In this document: in pieces, positions 15,413-23,282 of the stretch
How the letters are laid out: the number at the start of each line of letters is the position of its first letter
How positions within the stretch are numbered: position 1 is the first letter of the stretch
From: an uncultured Clostridia bacterium
Lineage (GTDB): Bacteria; Bacillota; Clostridia; Christensenellales; Aristaeellaceae
Length of the DNA: 37,358 nucleotides
Assembly (NCBI GenBank): GCA_945948915.1
Contig: CAMFCQ010000021.1
Span: forward strand, 1 to 37,358
Reading direction: 5' to 3'
The notes under the pieces: model-generated
The model's database searches: none
Told to the model about the DNA's origin: nothing
The model's input: only the letters and a program-made list of their open reading frames with translations
Translations under genes and position numbers: made by a program

Positions 15413-16498
15413 TCATGCCCTCGGCGGGAGACACTGCAGCAGCGTCAGGCTGCCGTCTGTCGCCTCCAGCGTGATCTCCGGGCAGTCCGCGCGCACAGCC
15501 AGCACGTCGCCCTGCCCGATGCTCATGCAGCCGCCGGCAGTCTTTGCCCTGCCGCTGCCGTCAAGCGCCACCAGGATGCTCATGCAGCCCTCGGGCGCGA
15601 GCGTCAATGCGCCCGTCACCGTCACACGGCGCATGGAAAACAGCGCCGTCTGACGCGTATCGATCAGCGAATCGACGTGCCCGCCTTCCTCCTTGCGCAG
15701 ACAGACCGGTTCGCTGCGCCATCTTTCAAGCGTCTTGTCAAGCGGCTCGCCGTCGTAATGGAAACAGTCGAGCATCTTCTCATAGCCCACGCCCTGATGG
15801 CACTGGTTTTCATGAATCCGCAGGCCTGCGGGCGTGACCAGCTCGGTGCGCATGGTGTAGTCCGTCGGCTCCTGAATCTCCGCCAGGAAGCAGCCTTCGC
15901 CGATGGCATGCGGCACGCCGGCGGAAATGAAGTAGCATTCGCCCGCCTTCACAGGGATTTTGTGCAGGCAGTCCAGCATCGCCGGGATGTCCTGCCGCTC
16001 AAAGATGTCCTTCCACATGGCCCGGGTCACGCCAGGCTTGAAGCCCAGATAGATGCAGGGCTGCTTGTCCTCGTCGTTGCTGCCCAGGATGTACCAGGAC
16101 TCGGTCTTGCCGTAGTCGCTGTGCAGAATCTCCCTGGCAAACCGCTTGTCGGGATGCACCTGAATCGTCAGGCGCTCGCCCGCGTCGATGAGCTTGACCA
16201 GGAATCCGGCCTCCGCGCCGAACGCCTGCAGATGCGCGCGTCCGAAAAACGCCTGCGGATCGCGCGCGATCACGTCTGTCAGGTACGGCGCGCCGTCCAT
16301 GCTGGTCACGCGGCTGAGGCCCTCGACGATGTCCTCCCTGCCGGGATTGCTGGCGCGCGTCGTGCTCGCCGCCCAATCCTCCGGGAACATGCCGTTTTCG
16401 CCTTCGCGGCCATGCCAGCGGTCCAGCGCCGCGCCGCCGCAGTAGGTGCGCCATACGCGCGTTTCGCCGGTCTTCAGCAGTACTTCGTTGATCTCCAT
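15413..16498 (-). CDS. manA: Mannose-6-phosphate isomerase, class I
   Basis: A 361-residue cupin enzyme that interconverts mannose-6-phosphate and fructose-6-phosphate. The zinc ligands of class I are visible: Q113 and H115 in TIQVHPD, E133 in GKTESWYIL, and H197 in GVPHAIGEG. Length and two-cupin layout are normal for the family. The open frame extends to 16930, but the ATG at 16498 has AGGA 8 bp before it and aligns with the family start. A promoter at 16598-16626 serves it. It may head the TRAP operon, tying mannose or mannonate-type carbon to fructose-6-phosphate. Confidence 0.92.
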   Translation of the reverse strand: MEINEVLLKTGETRVWRTYCGGAALDRWHGREGENGMFPEDWAASTTRASNPGREDIVEGLSRVTSMDGAPYLTDVIARDPQAFFGRAHLQAFGAEAGFLVKLIDAGERLTIQVHPDKRFAREILHSDYGKTESWYILGSNDEDKQPCIYLGFKPGVTRAMWKDIFERQDIPAMLDCLHKIPVKAGECYFISAGVPHAIGEGCFLAEIQEPTDYTMRTELVTPAGLRIHENQCHQGVGYEKMLDCFHYDGEPLDKTLERWRSEPVCLRKEEGGHVDSLIDTRQTALFSMRRVTVTGALTLAPEGCMSILVALDGSGRAKTAGGCMSIGQGDVLAVRADCPEITLEATDGSLTLLQCLPPRA

Positions 16499-16567
16499 TT
16501 GTAATTTCCTATTATTCTCGACACAGACGGGCGATTCCTGCCGGGTCAGTGAGTTTTTTGTCCTAAA

Positions 16568-16596
16568 TTGACAATTTCCGTCTTTGATTGTATATA
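16568..16596 (+). promoter_or_regulatory. Distal plus-strand promoter
   Basis: TTGACA (16568-16573) and TATATA (16591-16596), spacer 17 bp. The predicted transcript starts about 290 nt before the TPR gene, so a long leader or a small RNA is possible. Confidence 0.55.
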
Positions 16597-16597
16597 T

Positions 16598-16626
16598 AGA
16601 ATACAGCTTGTATGCTAGTTTATCAA
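16598..16626 (-). promoter_or_regulatory. Promoter of manA
   Basis: Minus-strand TTGATA (16626-16621) and TATTCT (16603-16598), spacer 17 bp. The -10 abuts the -10 of the plus promoter, so the two should compete for polymerase. Confidence 0.65.
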
Positions 16627-16827
16627 TCGTTTGTTTGAATAATAATTCTCGTTTATTTTCGTTCATTTCGAACATTTTTTCTGGCATGTCTTGCCGATTC
16701 TCGCTTTTCCCCCCAGAAACGCTCAAAAACATATGGTATATTCTCATACAGGCGAGGACGCCGTGCGCCTGCCTGCGTTCCTTTCCGCACAGACTGCCCC
16801 GCCGCAGCAGGATTCGGCAAAAAGGAA

Positions 16828-16856
16828 TTGCTTTTCCCCCGCGCAGCCGATATACT
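16828..16856 (+). promoter_or_regulatory. Proximal promoter of TPR gene
   Basis: TTGCTT (16828-16833) and TATACT (16851-16856), spacer 17 bp. The start near 16863 leaves a leader of about 33 nt before the ATG. Confidence 0.6.
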
Positions 16857-16895
16857 ATATGGGACATTGATCGATTTCTCAAGGAGCGAACCGCC

Positions 16896-17729
16896 ATGAT
16901 TGAACTGTTTCCCAAGCGCAAAAACCGCATGCTGATCCTGAGCGCCTGCTATCTCGCCCTGGTGGGCGTGTACCTGGCGCTCAACCGCGCCGCCAACCTG
17001 ATTCCCGTCCTTCTGCTTGCCGCCGTCGGCCTGGCCATCGTGATCCTCTCCCAGTATCTCACCGCGTTCAACATGCACAGCCAGCTTCTGGCCAGGCTGT
17101 ACAACCAGCTGGACGTGGAGGGCTTTCTGCGCGACTACGAGCCCAAGCTGCAGCTGCCCATCAGGAACCAGAACATCGCGCTCTCCGTCCGCCTGCACGT
17201 TTCCAACGCCTACTGCGCGCAGGGCCGCTTTGACGATGCGATCGCGCTGCTCTCCTCCTTCACGATTCATCCGACGAAGAAGCCGGAGGACGACCTGCTC
17301 TCCCGCTTTGCCATCGTCAGCAACCTGTGCTACTGCGCCGAGCAGAAGAACGACCTGACTGCCGCCCGGCAGTACATGGACGAACTGCTCGCCCTCAAGG
17401 CCCAGCTCGAGGGCATGCAGGCCGCCAAGCCGGAAAAGAAGCGCATGGTCTTCAATACCGAGCTCAACGAGCAGTGCCTCGCCTTCCTCTCCGGCGGCAA
17501 GGCCGACATCGAGGTGCTCCGCAAGCTCGTGCAGAGCAACACCCAGCAGCTCCACAAGATCACCATCTCCCTGTGGGTTGCGCGCGCGTATCTGTCCCAA
17601 AACAACCGCCGCGAGGGAGAAAAGCTGCTTACACAGATCGTCAAGCTCGCGCCCAACCTGTATCCCGGTAAGGCTGCCGCGCAGCTGCTCAGCGGTCTGC
17701 CCGCCAAGGCAGCCGAAGACAACGCCTGA
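16896..17729 (+). CDS. Membrane-anchored TPR-like protein of unknown function
   Basis: A 277-residue protein without a family name I can give. It has a basic start, two membrane segments (about 11-29 and 34-55), and a cytosolic helical domain with paired helices of TPR character: VRLHVSNAYCAQGRFDDAIA, LCYCAEQKNDLTAARQYMDE, and WVARAYLSQNNRREGEKLL. TPR domains bind proteins. The ATG at 16896 has AAGGAG nine bases upstream. It is monocistronic, with its own promoter and an intrinsic terminator, and divergent from manA. Confidence 0.85.
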   Translation: MIELFPKRKNRMLILSACYLALVGVYLALNRAANLIPVLLLAAVGLAIVILSQYLTAFNMHSQLLARLYNQLDVEGFLRDYEPKLQLPIRNQNIALSVRLHVSNAYCAQGRFDDAIALLSSFTIHPTKKPEDDLLSRFAIVSNLCYCAEQKNDLTAARQYMDELLALKAQLEGMQAAKPEKKRMVFNTELNEQCLAFLSGGKADIEVLRKLVQSNTQQLHKITISLWVARAYLSQNNRREGEKLLTQIVKLAPNLYPGKAAAQLLSGLPAKAAEDNA

Positions 17730-17736
17730 CTCTCCC

Positions 17737-17764
17737 CCGCCGCTGTACGCGGCGGTTTTTCTTT
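17737..17764 (+). terminator. Intrinsic terminator of TPR gene
   Basis: CCGCCGC-TGTAC-GCGGCGG (17737-17755) followed by TTTTTCTTTT. A textbook terminator 7 bp after the stop codon. Confidence 0.9.
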
Positions 17765-17807
17765 TGCGCTGCACCCGTGAAAAATTCGGCGTGTCCCGCA
17801 TTTCATA

Positions 17808-17836
17808 TTTATTCGCGCATCGAATTGTGGTAAAGT
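17808..17836 (+). promoter_or_regulatory. Possible extended -10 promoter of nadE
   Basis: TGGTAAAGT (17828-17836) is an extended -10 of moderate quality; the -35 (TTTATT, 17808-17813) is poor. It lies about 45 bp before the nadE ATG. Confidence 0.4.
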
Positions 17837-17880
17837 ATAGAAAGGAACTGCGGCATTTGCCGCCCGAAAGGAGTTTTTTT

Positions 17881-19800
17881 ATGGCTGCTTCCATGCCCGC
17901 CGTGTCCGGCATGATCCGCACGATGGCCGCTTCGCCGCGCGTGCACCTCGCCAATCCGAAAAAAAACGCGGAGGAAATCGCCGCGCTTCTGGATATTGCC
18001 GACGCCAATGGCGTCCAGCTCTGCGTCTTCCCGGAGCTTTGCCTCACCGGCTATACCTGCGGCGACCTGTTCCTGCAGCCCGCGCTGCTGGGTGCCGCGC
18101 TTGACGCGCTCAAATTCCTGATGGACAAGCAGGCCAAGACCGCGTTTGTCGTCGGCCTTCCGCTTGAAATCGACGGCCAGCTCTACAACTGCGCCGCCGT
18201 CGTCTCCGGCGGCAGGCTGGGCCTCGTCCCCAAGGAATACCTGCCCAACCACGCGGAGTTCTACGAGGCCCGCTGGTTCGCCCCCGGCCATGCCGCGCCG
18301 CAGAGCGTCTCCCTCTTTGGCCAGACCGCGCCCATCGGCCAGCAGCTCGTCTTTGACTGCGGCAGCTTCGCCTTCGGCGTGGAGATCTGCGAGGATCTGT
18401 GGGTGCCCGAGCAGCCCAGCGCCAGGCTGGCCAAGGCCGGCGCGCTGCTCATCGCCAACCCCTCCGCCAGCAACGAGCTGACCGACAAGCACCTCTATCG
18501 CCAGCAGCTCCTGTGCCAGCAGAGCGCGCGCTGCCTGTGCGGCTACCTCTACGCGGGCGCGGGCTACGGCGAGTCCACCACCGACGCAGTCTATTCGGGC
18601 TACGCGGGCGTGTATGAAAACGGCGCGGTGATCGCCGAGAACGAGCGCTTCTCCCGCGAATCCACCTACGTCCTGGCGGATGTGGACTGCGACGTGCTGC
18701 GCTACAAGCGCCGCCAGAGCCAGAGCTTCTTTGCCGGGGCCGCGTCCATCGACCGGATGCACCTGACCGCACCCGCCGCCCCGCAGGACGGCCGTCTGCT
18801 CAAGCCGCTCTCCCCGCTGCCGTTTGTGCCGCAGGGCGCGCATCGCGAGGCGCAGCTTGAGGAGGCGCTGATGATCATGACGCAGGGCCTGCTCTTCCGC
18901 ATGGAGCATGTCCATACGCGCAGGGCCGTGCTGGGCGTCTCCGGCGGCCTGGATTCCACGCTTACGCTGCTCGCGCTGGCCTACGCCTATGACCGAGCCG
19001 GCTGGGACAAGCAGGACATCATCGGCATCACCATGCCGGGTCTGGGCACCGGCAGCCGCACCAAGGGCAACGCCTCCCGACTGATGGAGCTCATCGGCTG
19101 CACCTGTCTGGAGATCCCGATCGGTTCCGCCGTCGCGCAGCACTTCGCCGACATCGGCCAGAGCCCGGACGTGCATGACGTGTGCTATGAAAACAGCCAG
19201 GCGCGCGAGCGCACGCAGATCGTGATGGACTACGCCAACAAGGTGGGCGGTCTCGCGCTGGGCACCGGCGACCTGAGCGAGCTGGCGCTGGGCTGGTGCA
19301 CCTACAACGGCGACCAGATGAGCATGTACAACATGAGCGGCTCCATCCCCAAGACGCTGATCCGCGGCCTGGTGGACTGGCTGGGCCGCCACTTCGGCGG
19401 CGAGGTGCTCGCCGTCGCGCGCGACATTCTGGATACGCCGATCTCCCCGGAGCTCATTCCCGGCAAGGAGGGCGAGCTGACCCAGCGCACGGAGGACACG
19501 CTCGGCGCGTACGCCCTGCACGACTTCTTCCTCTGGCACATGATGCACAGCGGCGCGTCGCCCAAAAAGCTTTACGCGCTGGCCTGCTACGCGTTTGACG
19601 GAGAATACGACCATCAGGCCATCCTCCATGCGCTCACGACGTTTGTGCGCCGCTTCTTCACCCAGCAGTTCAAGCGCTCTGCCATGCCGGACGGCCCGAA
19701 GGTCACGCCCGTCGGCCTCTCCCCGCGCGGCGACTGGCGCATGCCGTCCGACGCGCAGATGCAGCTGTGGATGGACGAGATCGCCGACATCACGCTCTGA
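17881..19800 (+). CDS. nadE: Glutamine-dependent NAD+ synthetase
   Basis: The 639-residue product is the two-domain form. The N-terminal nitrilase-type glutaminase domain (1-300) has its Glu-Lys-Cys triad: E52 in FPELCLTG, K118 in VPKEYLPN, C170 in EICEDLW. The C-terminal synthetase domain has the PP-loop SGGLDST (354-360) that binds ATP. It amidates deamido-NAD+ with ammonia from glutamine, the last step of NAD+ synthesis. The ATG at 17881 has AAAGGAG seven bases upstream, and the upstream extension of the frame has no ribosome site. The metallophosphoesterase gene starts 14 bp after the stop, so both are in one operon. Confidence 0.96.
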   Translation: MAASMPAVSGMIRTMAASPRVHLANPKKNAEEIAALLDIADANGVQLCVFPELCLTGYTCGDLFLQPALLGAALDALKFLMDKQAKTAFVVGLPLEIDGQLYNCAAVVSGGRLGLVPKEYLPNHAEFYEARWFAPGHAAPQSVSLFGQTAPIGQQLVFDCGSFAFGVEICEDLWVPEQPSARLAKAGALLIANPSASNELTDKHLYRQQLLCQQSARCLCGYLYAGAGYGESTTDAVYSGYAGVYENGAVIAENERFSRESTYVLADVDCDVLRYKRRQSQSFFAGAASIDRMHLTAPAAPQDGRLLKPLSPLPFVPQGAHREAQLEEALMIMTQGLLFRMEHVHTRRAVLGVSGGLDSTLTLLALAYAYDRAGWDKQDIIGITMPGLGTGSRTKGNASRLMELIGCTCLEIPIGSAVAQHFADIGQSPDVHDVCYENSQARERTQIVMDYANKVGGLALGTGDLSELALGWCTYNGDQMSMYNMSGSIPKTLIRGLVDWLGRHFGGEVLAVARDILDTPISPELIPGKEGELTQRTEDTLGAYALHDFFLWHMMHSGASPKKLYALACYAFDGEYDHQAILHALTTFVRRFFTQQFKRSAMPDGPKVTPVGLSPRGDWRMPSDAQMQLWMDEIADITL

Positions 19801-19814
19801 ACGGAGGAACGCTC

Positions 19815-21038
19815 ATGCGCGTGCTTTTTTCCCTGCTCGCGCTGCTGACCGCAGTACTGCCCGCCGCCAGGGCGGAGGACGGCTATACATTCCTGATCGC
19901 CACCGACCTGCACTATCTTTCCCCCGCGCTGACCGACCACGGCGCGTACTTCACCCGCATGCTGGAAAACAGCGACGGCAAAGTGACGGCGTACATCGAC
20001 GAAGTGACGGACGCATTCCTGCTGCAGGTGATTGCCCGTCATCCGGACGCCCTCATTCTCTCCGGCGATTTGACCTTCAACGGCGCACGCAGGAGTCACG
20101 AGGACCTCGCCGCCAAGCTGCGCAGCGTGCGCGATGCAGGCATTCCCGTGTATGTCATTCCCGGCAACCACGACCTGCACAGCTACATGTCCGCATCCTT
20201 CAAGGGCGACTCCTTTACGCGCGTGGCCAGCCTGACGTCAGATGAGTTTGCTGAAATCTACCGGGAATATGGGTTTGATTCAGCCATCTCCCGCGATCCG
20301 TGCTCCCTGAGCTACATGGCTGAGCCTATGCCCGGCATGCGTCTTTTGATGCTGGACACCAACACGCGGCACATGGAGGGCGCTGTCGCGCAGAATACGT
20401 TTACATGGCTTGAGGCCGAGCTGCAAAGGGCGCAGCAGGATGGCGCGAAGGTCATCGCCGTCAGCCACCAGAACCTGCTTGCTCACTCGGATCTGCTTTC
20501 CGATGGCTTTGTTATCGCCAATGCATCCCTGCTGCGCTCGCTGTACGAGCGCTATGGCGTATCCGTCAACCTGAGCGGGCATGTCCACATGCAGCACACG
20601 GCCACGAGCGAAAACGGCCTGCCGGAAATCGTCACGTCCTCGCTCGCTGTCTCGCCCTGCCAGTACGGCGTGCTTGAGATCGCAAGAGGCGCCGCGCAGT
20701 ACCATACCGAGGTTGTGGATGTCGCCGCGTGGGCAAGGGCGGCGGGAAAGACGGACGTGAATCTCCTCCAATTCCGTCAGTATGCGGCGAGCTTTTTTGC
20801 CGGCACAATGCTTCGCCGTGCTGCAGCACGGCTGGGCAGTGAGCCCGACGCGAGCGCCATGATGACCTGGCTGGCAGGTCTTAACGCCGCCTACTTTTCC
20901 GGCAGGATGGACACGGTCGATCCCACGTCTGAGATGGCCGAGCGATGGATGCAGTCAGATACGTTCTCTGGGCATTATGTGCAGAGCATCCTCTCCGAGG
21001 AGCGCAGGGATCATACGCGTATGAACCTTTCGCTTTAA
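19815..21038 (+). CDS. Exported metallophosphoesterase
   Basis: The 407-residue product has a signal peptide (1-20, ending AARA) and a calcineurin-like phosphoesterase domain with all metal-binding motifs: D31 and H33 in TDLHY, GD at 84-85, GNHD at 117-120, H218 in SHQN, and GHVH at 255-258. It should hydrolyse a phosphomonoester or diester outside the membrane; the substrate is not evident. A C-terminal part (about 300-407) is helical. GGAGG lies 8 bp before the ATG, and the gene is 14 bp behind nadE. An inverted-repeat element begins 8 bp after its stop. Confidence 0.92.
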   Translation: MRVLFSLLALLTAVLPAARAEDGYTFLIATDLHYLSPALTDHGAYFTRMLENSDGKVTAYIDEVTDAFLLQVIARHPDALILSGDLTFNGARRSHEDLAAKLRSVRDAGIPVYVIPGNHDLHSYMSASFKGDSFTRVASLTSDEFAEIYREYGFDSAISRDPCSLSYMAEPMPGMRLLMLDTNTRHMEGAVAQNTFTWLEAELQRAQQDGAKVIAVSHQNLLAHSDLLSDGFVIANASLLRSLYERYGVSVNLSGHVHMQHTATSENGLPEIVTSSLAVSPCQYGVLEIARGAAQYHTEVVDVAAWARAAGKTDVNLLQFRQYAASFFAGTMLRRAAARLGSEPDASAMMTWLAGLNAAYFSGRMDTVDPTSEMAERWMQSDTFSGHYVQSILSEERRDHTRMNLSL

Positions 21039-21045
21039 ATTCGCA

Positions 21046-21183
21046 GTTAAAACGCCAAATAGAGTGCATCAGATTTTTCGCTCTGACGAAGCCGCGTGAA
21101 GTGAGGCGTGACTCACGGTACGTTGAACGGAACAGGGCAAAGTCAGAGCGGAAAAGATGGTGCGCGGATTAGGCCATTTTAAC
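21046..21183. repeat. 138-bp imperfect inverted-repeat element (MITE-like)
   Basis: The first 42 bases (21046-21087) and the reverse complement of the last 42 (21142-21183) match at 29 of 42 positions without gaps. They share exact ends: GTTAAAA outside and CGCTCTGAC inside. The centre holds a smaller hairpin, GTGAG-gcgtga-CTCAC (21101-21116). No coding frame and no clear target duplication are seen. It may be a non-autonomous mobile element, a repeat family or a structured RNA. Confidence 0.55.
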
Positions 21184-21260
21184 AAGAATTAGTATCAGGT
21201 CAAACATACTGTTATGAAACCGGAAATGCTTTTCCACGCAAAAACATAGTCCACACATAG

Positions 21261-21301
21261 AAAAAATCCACCTTTTCAGCGATTACTGAAAAGGTGGATT
21301 T
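21261..21301 (-). terminator. Terminator of serine tRNA operon
   Basis: A perfect 16-bp stem (21264-21279 with 21286-21301, 6-nt loop), followed on the minus strand by six T. Its first stem base is the last A of the encoded CCA end of tRNA-Ser(GCU). Confidence 0.92.
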
Positions 21302-21392
21302 GGCGCAGAAGGAGGGATTTGAACCCTCGCGCCGCTTCACGCAGCCTACTCCCTTAGCAGGGGAGCCCCTTCGGCCTCTTGGGTACTTCTGC
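21301..21392 (-). tRNA. tRNA-Ser (GCU)
   Basis: A type II tRNA of 92 nt including an encoded CCA. The acceptor arm is GCAGAAG/CTTCTGC; the anticodon loop CTGCTAA between CTCCC and GGGAG gives anticodon GCU, reading AGC/AGU. The long variable arm and T-arm GGTTCAAAT are present. Confidence 0.95.
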
Positions 21393-21418
21393 AAGACCTG
21401 CACCATATGAAATTGAAA

Positions 21419-21507
21419 TGGCGGAGAGAGAGGGATTCGAACCCCCGGTACCTCTCGGTATCACTGGTTTTCAAGACCAGCGCCATAAACCACTCGGCCA
21501 TCTCTCC
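21419..21507 (-). tRNA. tRNA-Ser (UGA)
   Basis: A type II tRNA of 89 nt including an encoded CCA. The acceptor arm is GGAGAGA/TCTCTCC; the anticodon loop CTTGAAA between CTGGT and ACCAG gives UGA, reading UCA and other UCN codons. The variable arm and T-loop GGTTCGAAT are normal. It precedes tRNA-Ser(GCU) by 26 bp in one transcript. Confidence 0.95.
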
Positions 21508-21530
21508 AGTCTGCTCGAACCAGCAGAACT

Positions 21531-21559
21531 ATTATATGACAGCGTCCTTCCTTTGTCAA
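21531..21559 (-). promoter_or_regulatory. Consensus promoter of serine tRNA pair
   Basis: TTGACA (21559-21554) and TATAAT (21536-21531) with exactly 17 bp spacing, a perfect sigma-70/sigma-A-type promoter. The transcript would open with a small hairpin (TCTGCT/AGCAGA, 21510-21527). Confidence 0.9.
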
Positions 21560-21588
21560 CCCTTTTTTTCAAATCCCGGGCATAAAAT

Positions 21589-21622
21589 GGGAGATCCCCG
21601 CACGCGTGCGAGGAAACCTCCC
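21589..21622 (-). terminator. Hairpin after SPOCS gene
   Basis: GGGAG/CTCCC outer arms and a CGCACGCGTGCG inner palindrome (21599-21610) lie 12 bp beyond the stop. On the minus strand ATTTTATG follows, a weak tail. Confidence 0.5.
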
Positions 21623-21633
21623 GTTATCGCCCC

Positions 21634-23145
21634 TTACCGCCGGAACGCCAGCAGCGCGCCCTTGCCTGCCGGGCGAAGCTCGCTCTGCGCGACACGCAGC
21701 CGTCTGGCGGTATCCCACCGAGTCTCGCCCGCCGCCGGCCAGACGAGCACAAAGCCGCGTTCCTGCCGCTCCTGCGGATGCTCGATCACATCGGTCACGC
21801 CCTGTATCCGCTTCACGCCGTGCTGACGCACACGCAGGCCCAGCACACACCGCAGCTCCGCGCGGTCGCTGGTCGTCGCGCCGGTCGCCGTCTCGATGGG
21901 GTACGCCTGCACGCGCGCATCCTCTCCTGCTTCGACCGGGAAGGTCATCATGAACGGCTCGCGCGTGCGCACGGAGACCGGGATATCGGAGTCCATCGGC
22001 AGGTAGATGACCGTCACGCCCATCACGCCCTCCGCATCGAGCCGTCGGCCCGACGGCGTGACCGCTGTGATCGTCGGCTGCGCAAAGCTGGCAAGCACCG
22101 TGCCGATCGGCGGCGCGTCCTTGGGCATCGTCACCTGCAGGCGCGTGCTCTCACGCACGTCCGCATTTTCCTCAAATGTATGCACGTCAAGCGTCTCCGT
22201 CATCGGCTCCAGCGCGGGTCCGCTGAGGCTGTACAGATCCTCCAGCAGCTCCATCTGCCGCTGACGGCACTGGCGCAGCCTGACGCGCACCTCGACCTCC
22301 ACGCGCAGCGTGCGGCTCTTGTCGCTCTCCACGGAATCGGCCATCACGTCGATGACCTCCGCTTCGGCCTGCGGCTGCGCGCCGTCCTCCAGCTGCGGCG
22401 TGTCGACCGTCAGGTCATACGGCAGCTCGTGCACGGTGGTCACCATCGCGCCGCCCGGCTCCTTAGGCCGGTGCAGCGCGCGCACTTCGATCGTGCCGGA
22501 TACGCCGATGCGCCCGTTGCCGCCGGAGAGCTCGCCCGCTGTGGCCGAGGCTGTCGCGCTGAGCACGTCCCCTACCTCGAGCTTGGCCGGCAGATCAAAC
22601 TCCTCGCGCACGAGGGTCCTGTTCTCACCGAGCATCTGGCCCACGCAGAACGAGACCGTCTGCATCCGCGTCTGCAGATTGTCCCCATCCGTGCCGTCCA
22701 TGTCCTCCGCCCGGGTGACGAGCTCGCGCTCGATGGTCTCAAACGCCTCCGTCTGCACGCCCAGCAGCGCGCGCAGTGTCATGCGTCCGCTGTTTGCGAT
22801 GCCCTCGGTCTCCTGCACCGATGCGCACGCGCAGACGTGCATGGCGGGCGTCACCCCGGCAAGCGGCATGGTATGCGTGAAATCGCAGCTCGTCTCCAGC
22901 GCGCGCACGCGGGTCAGATCCCCCTGGGTATAGAGCACCTGAAAGCACACGCGCCCTCTCACGCCGGCTTCCCCATTCCCCGCCTGCGCGTCATTCAGAT
23001 GCGTCTGTGCCTGCACGCTCAGCACGGTCACGGCGTCGCGCATGCTGCCCGGCAGCGTCGCTTCGCCCTCGATGGTCACCTGTTCCTCGCCGCGGTTCAC
23101 CAATCTCTCAAAGCGCAGCGTCTCTCGCGTCAGCTTCAGTTCCAC
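21634..23145 (-). CDS. SPOCS (DUF3794) protein with C-terminal LysM-like domain, SipL-type spore coat morphogenesis
   Basis: A 503-residue protein with repeated beta-rich SPOCS/DUF3794 segments, seen as LPAKLEVGDVLSATASATAG, IEVRALH, LPYDLTVDTPQ, and again LQVTMPKD and ITAVTPSGRRLDAEGVMG. The C-terminus (about 460-503, ETRWDTARRLRVAQSELRP) is a degenerate LysM. This layout is that of clostridial SipL, which binds SpoIVA and anchors the coat to the forespore. The start is GTG at 23145 with GGAGG eight bases upstream. A CATACGCT box (23189-23182) resembles a sigma-E -10, the mother-cell factor that would be expected. It stands alone in its transcription unit. Confidence 0.85.
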   Translation of the reverse strand: MELKLTRETLRFERLVNRGEEQVTIEGEATLPGSMRDAVTVLSVQAQTHLNDAQAGNGEAGVRGRVCFQVLYTQGDLTRVRALETSCDFTHTMPLAGVTPAMHVCACASVQETEGIANSGRMTLRALLGVQTEAFETIERELVTRAEDMDGTDGDNLQTRMQTVSFCVGQMLGENRTLVREEFDLPAKLEVGDVLSATASATAGELSGGNGRIGVSGTIEVRALHRPKEPGGAMVTTVHELPYDLTVDTPQLEDGAQPQAEAEVIDVMADSVESDKSRTLRVEVEVRVRLRQCRQRQMELLEDLYSLSGPALEPMTETLDVHTFEENADVRESTRLQVTMPKDAPPIGTVLASFAQPTITAVTPSGRRLDAEGVMGVTVIYLPMDSDIPVSVRTREPFMMTFPVEAGEDARVQAYPIETATGATTSDRAELRCVLGLRVRQHGVKRIQGVTDVIEHPQERQERGFVLVWPAAGETRWDTARRLRVAQSELRPAGKGALLAFRR

Positions 23146-23181
23146 GCGCCGTCCCTCCCTTTGTCCATCCTGTTGCCTTCA

Positions 23182-23189
23182 AGCGTATG
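23182..23189 (-). promoter_or_regulatory. Possible sigma-E-like -10 of the SPOCS gene
   Basis: CATACGCT (23189-23182, minus) is near the CATACAHT form of sigma-E -10 elements and leaves a leader of about 30 nt. No good -35 is evident. Confidence 0.3.
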
Positions 23190-23200
23190 CGCCCGAACAT

Positions 23201-23230
23201 AAAAAAAGACTGTCCGATGATCGAACAGCC
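23201..23230 (-). terminator. Intrinsic terminator of GNAT gene
   Basis: On the minus strand GGCTGTTCGA/TCGGACAGTC form a stem with one mismatch and a G-T pair, followed by seven T. Confidence 0.85.
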
Positions 23231-23282
23231 TTCTTCCCGTTTTCTGAGACACCGAATGGTTTCCTTTCGTTCACGCGGCAGC

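Larger units (their letters stand above)
16499..16895. other. 397-bp divergent control region between manA and TPR gene
   Basis: AT-rich compared with its neighbours and without a supportable gene. It holds two outward promoters with abutting -10 regions (16568-16626) and a third one close to the TPR gene (16828-16856). The stretch between about 16630 and 16820 has no clear structure, although a transcript from the upstream plus promoter would pass through it. Confidence 0.6.

Noticed and set aside
17809..19629. A 606-codon open frame opposite nadE
   Set aside because: It is the antisense of an intact NAD synthetase with all active-site residues and has low-complexity composition.
21046..21183. 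6S or SRP RNA
   Set aside because: Length and hairpin form invited it, but none of the conserved SRP loop sequences is present and the pairing is too irregular to claim 6S RNA.
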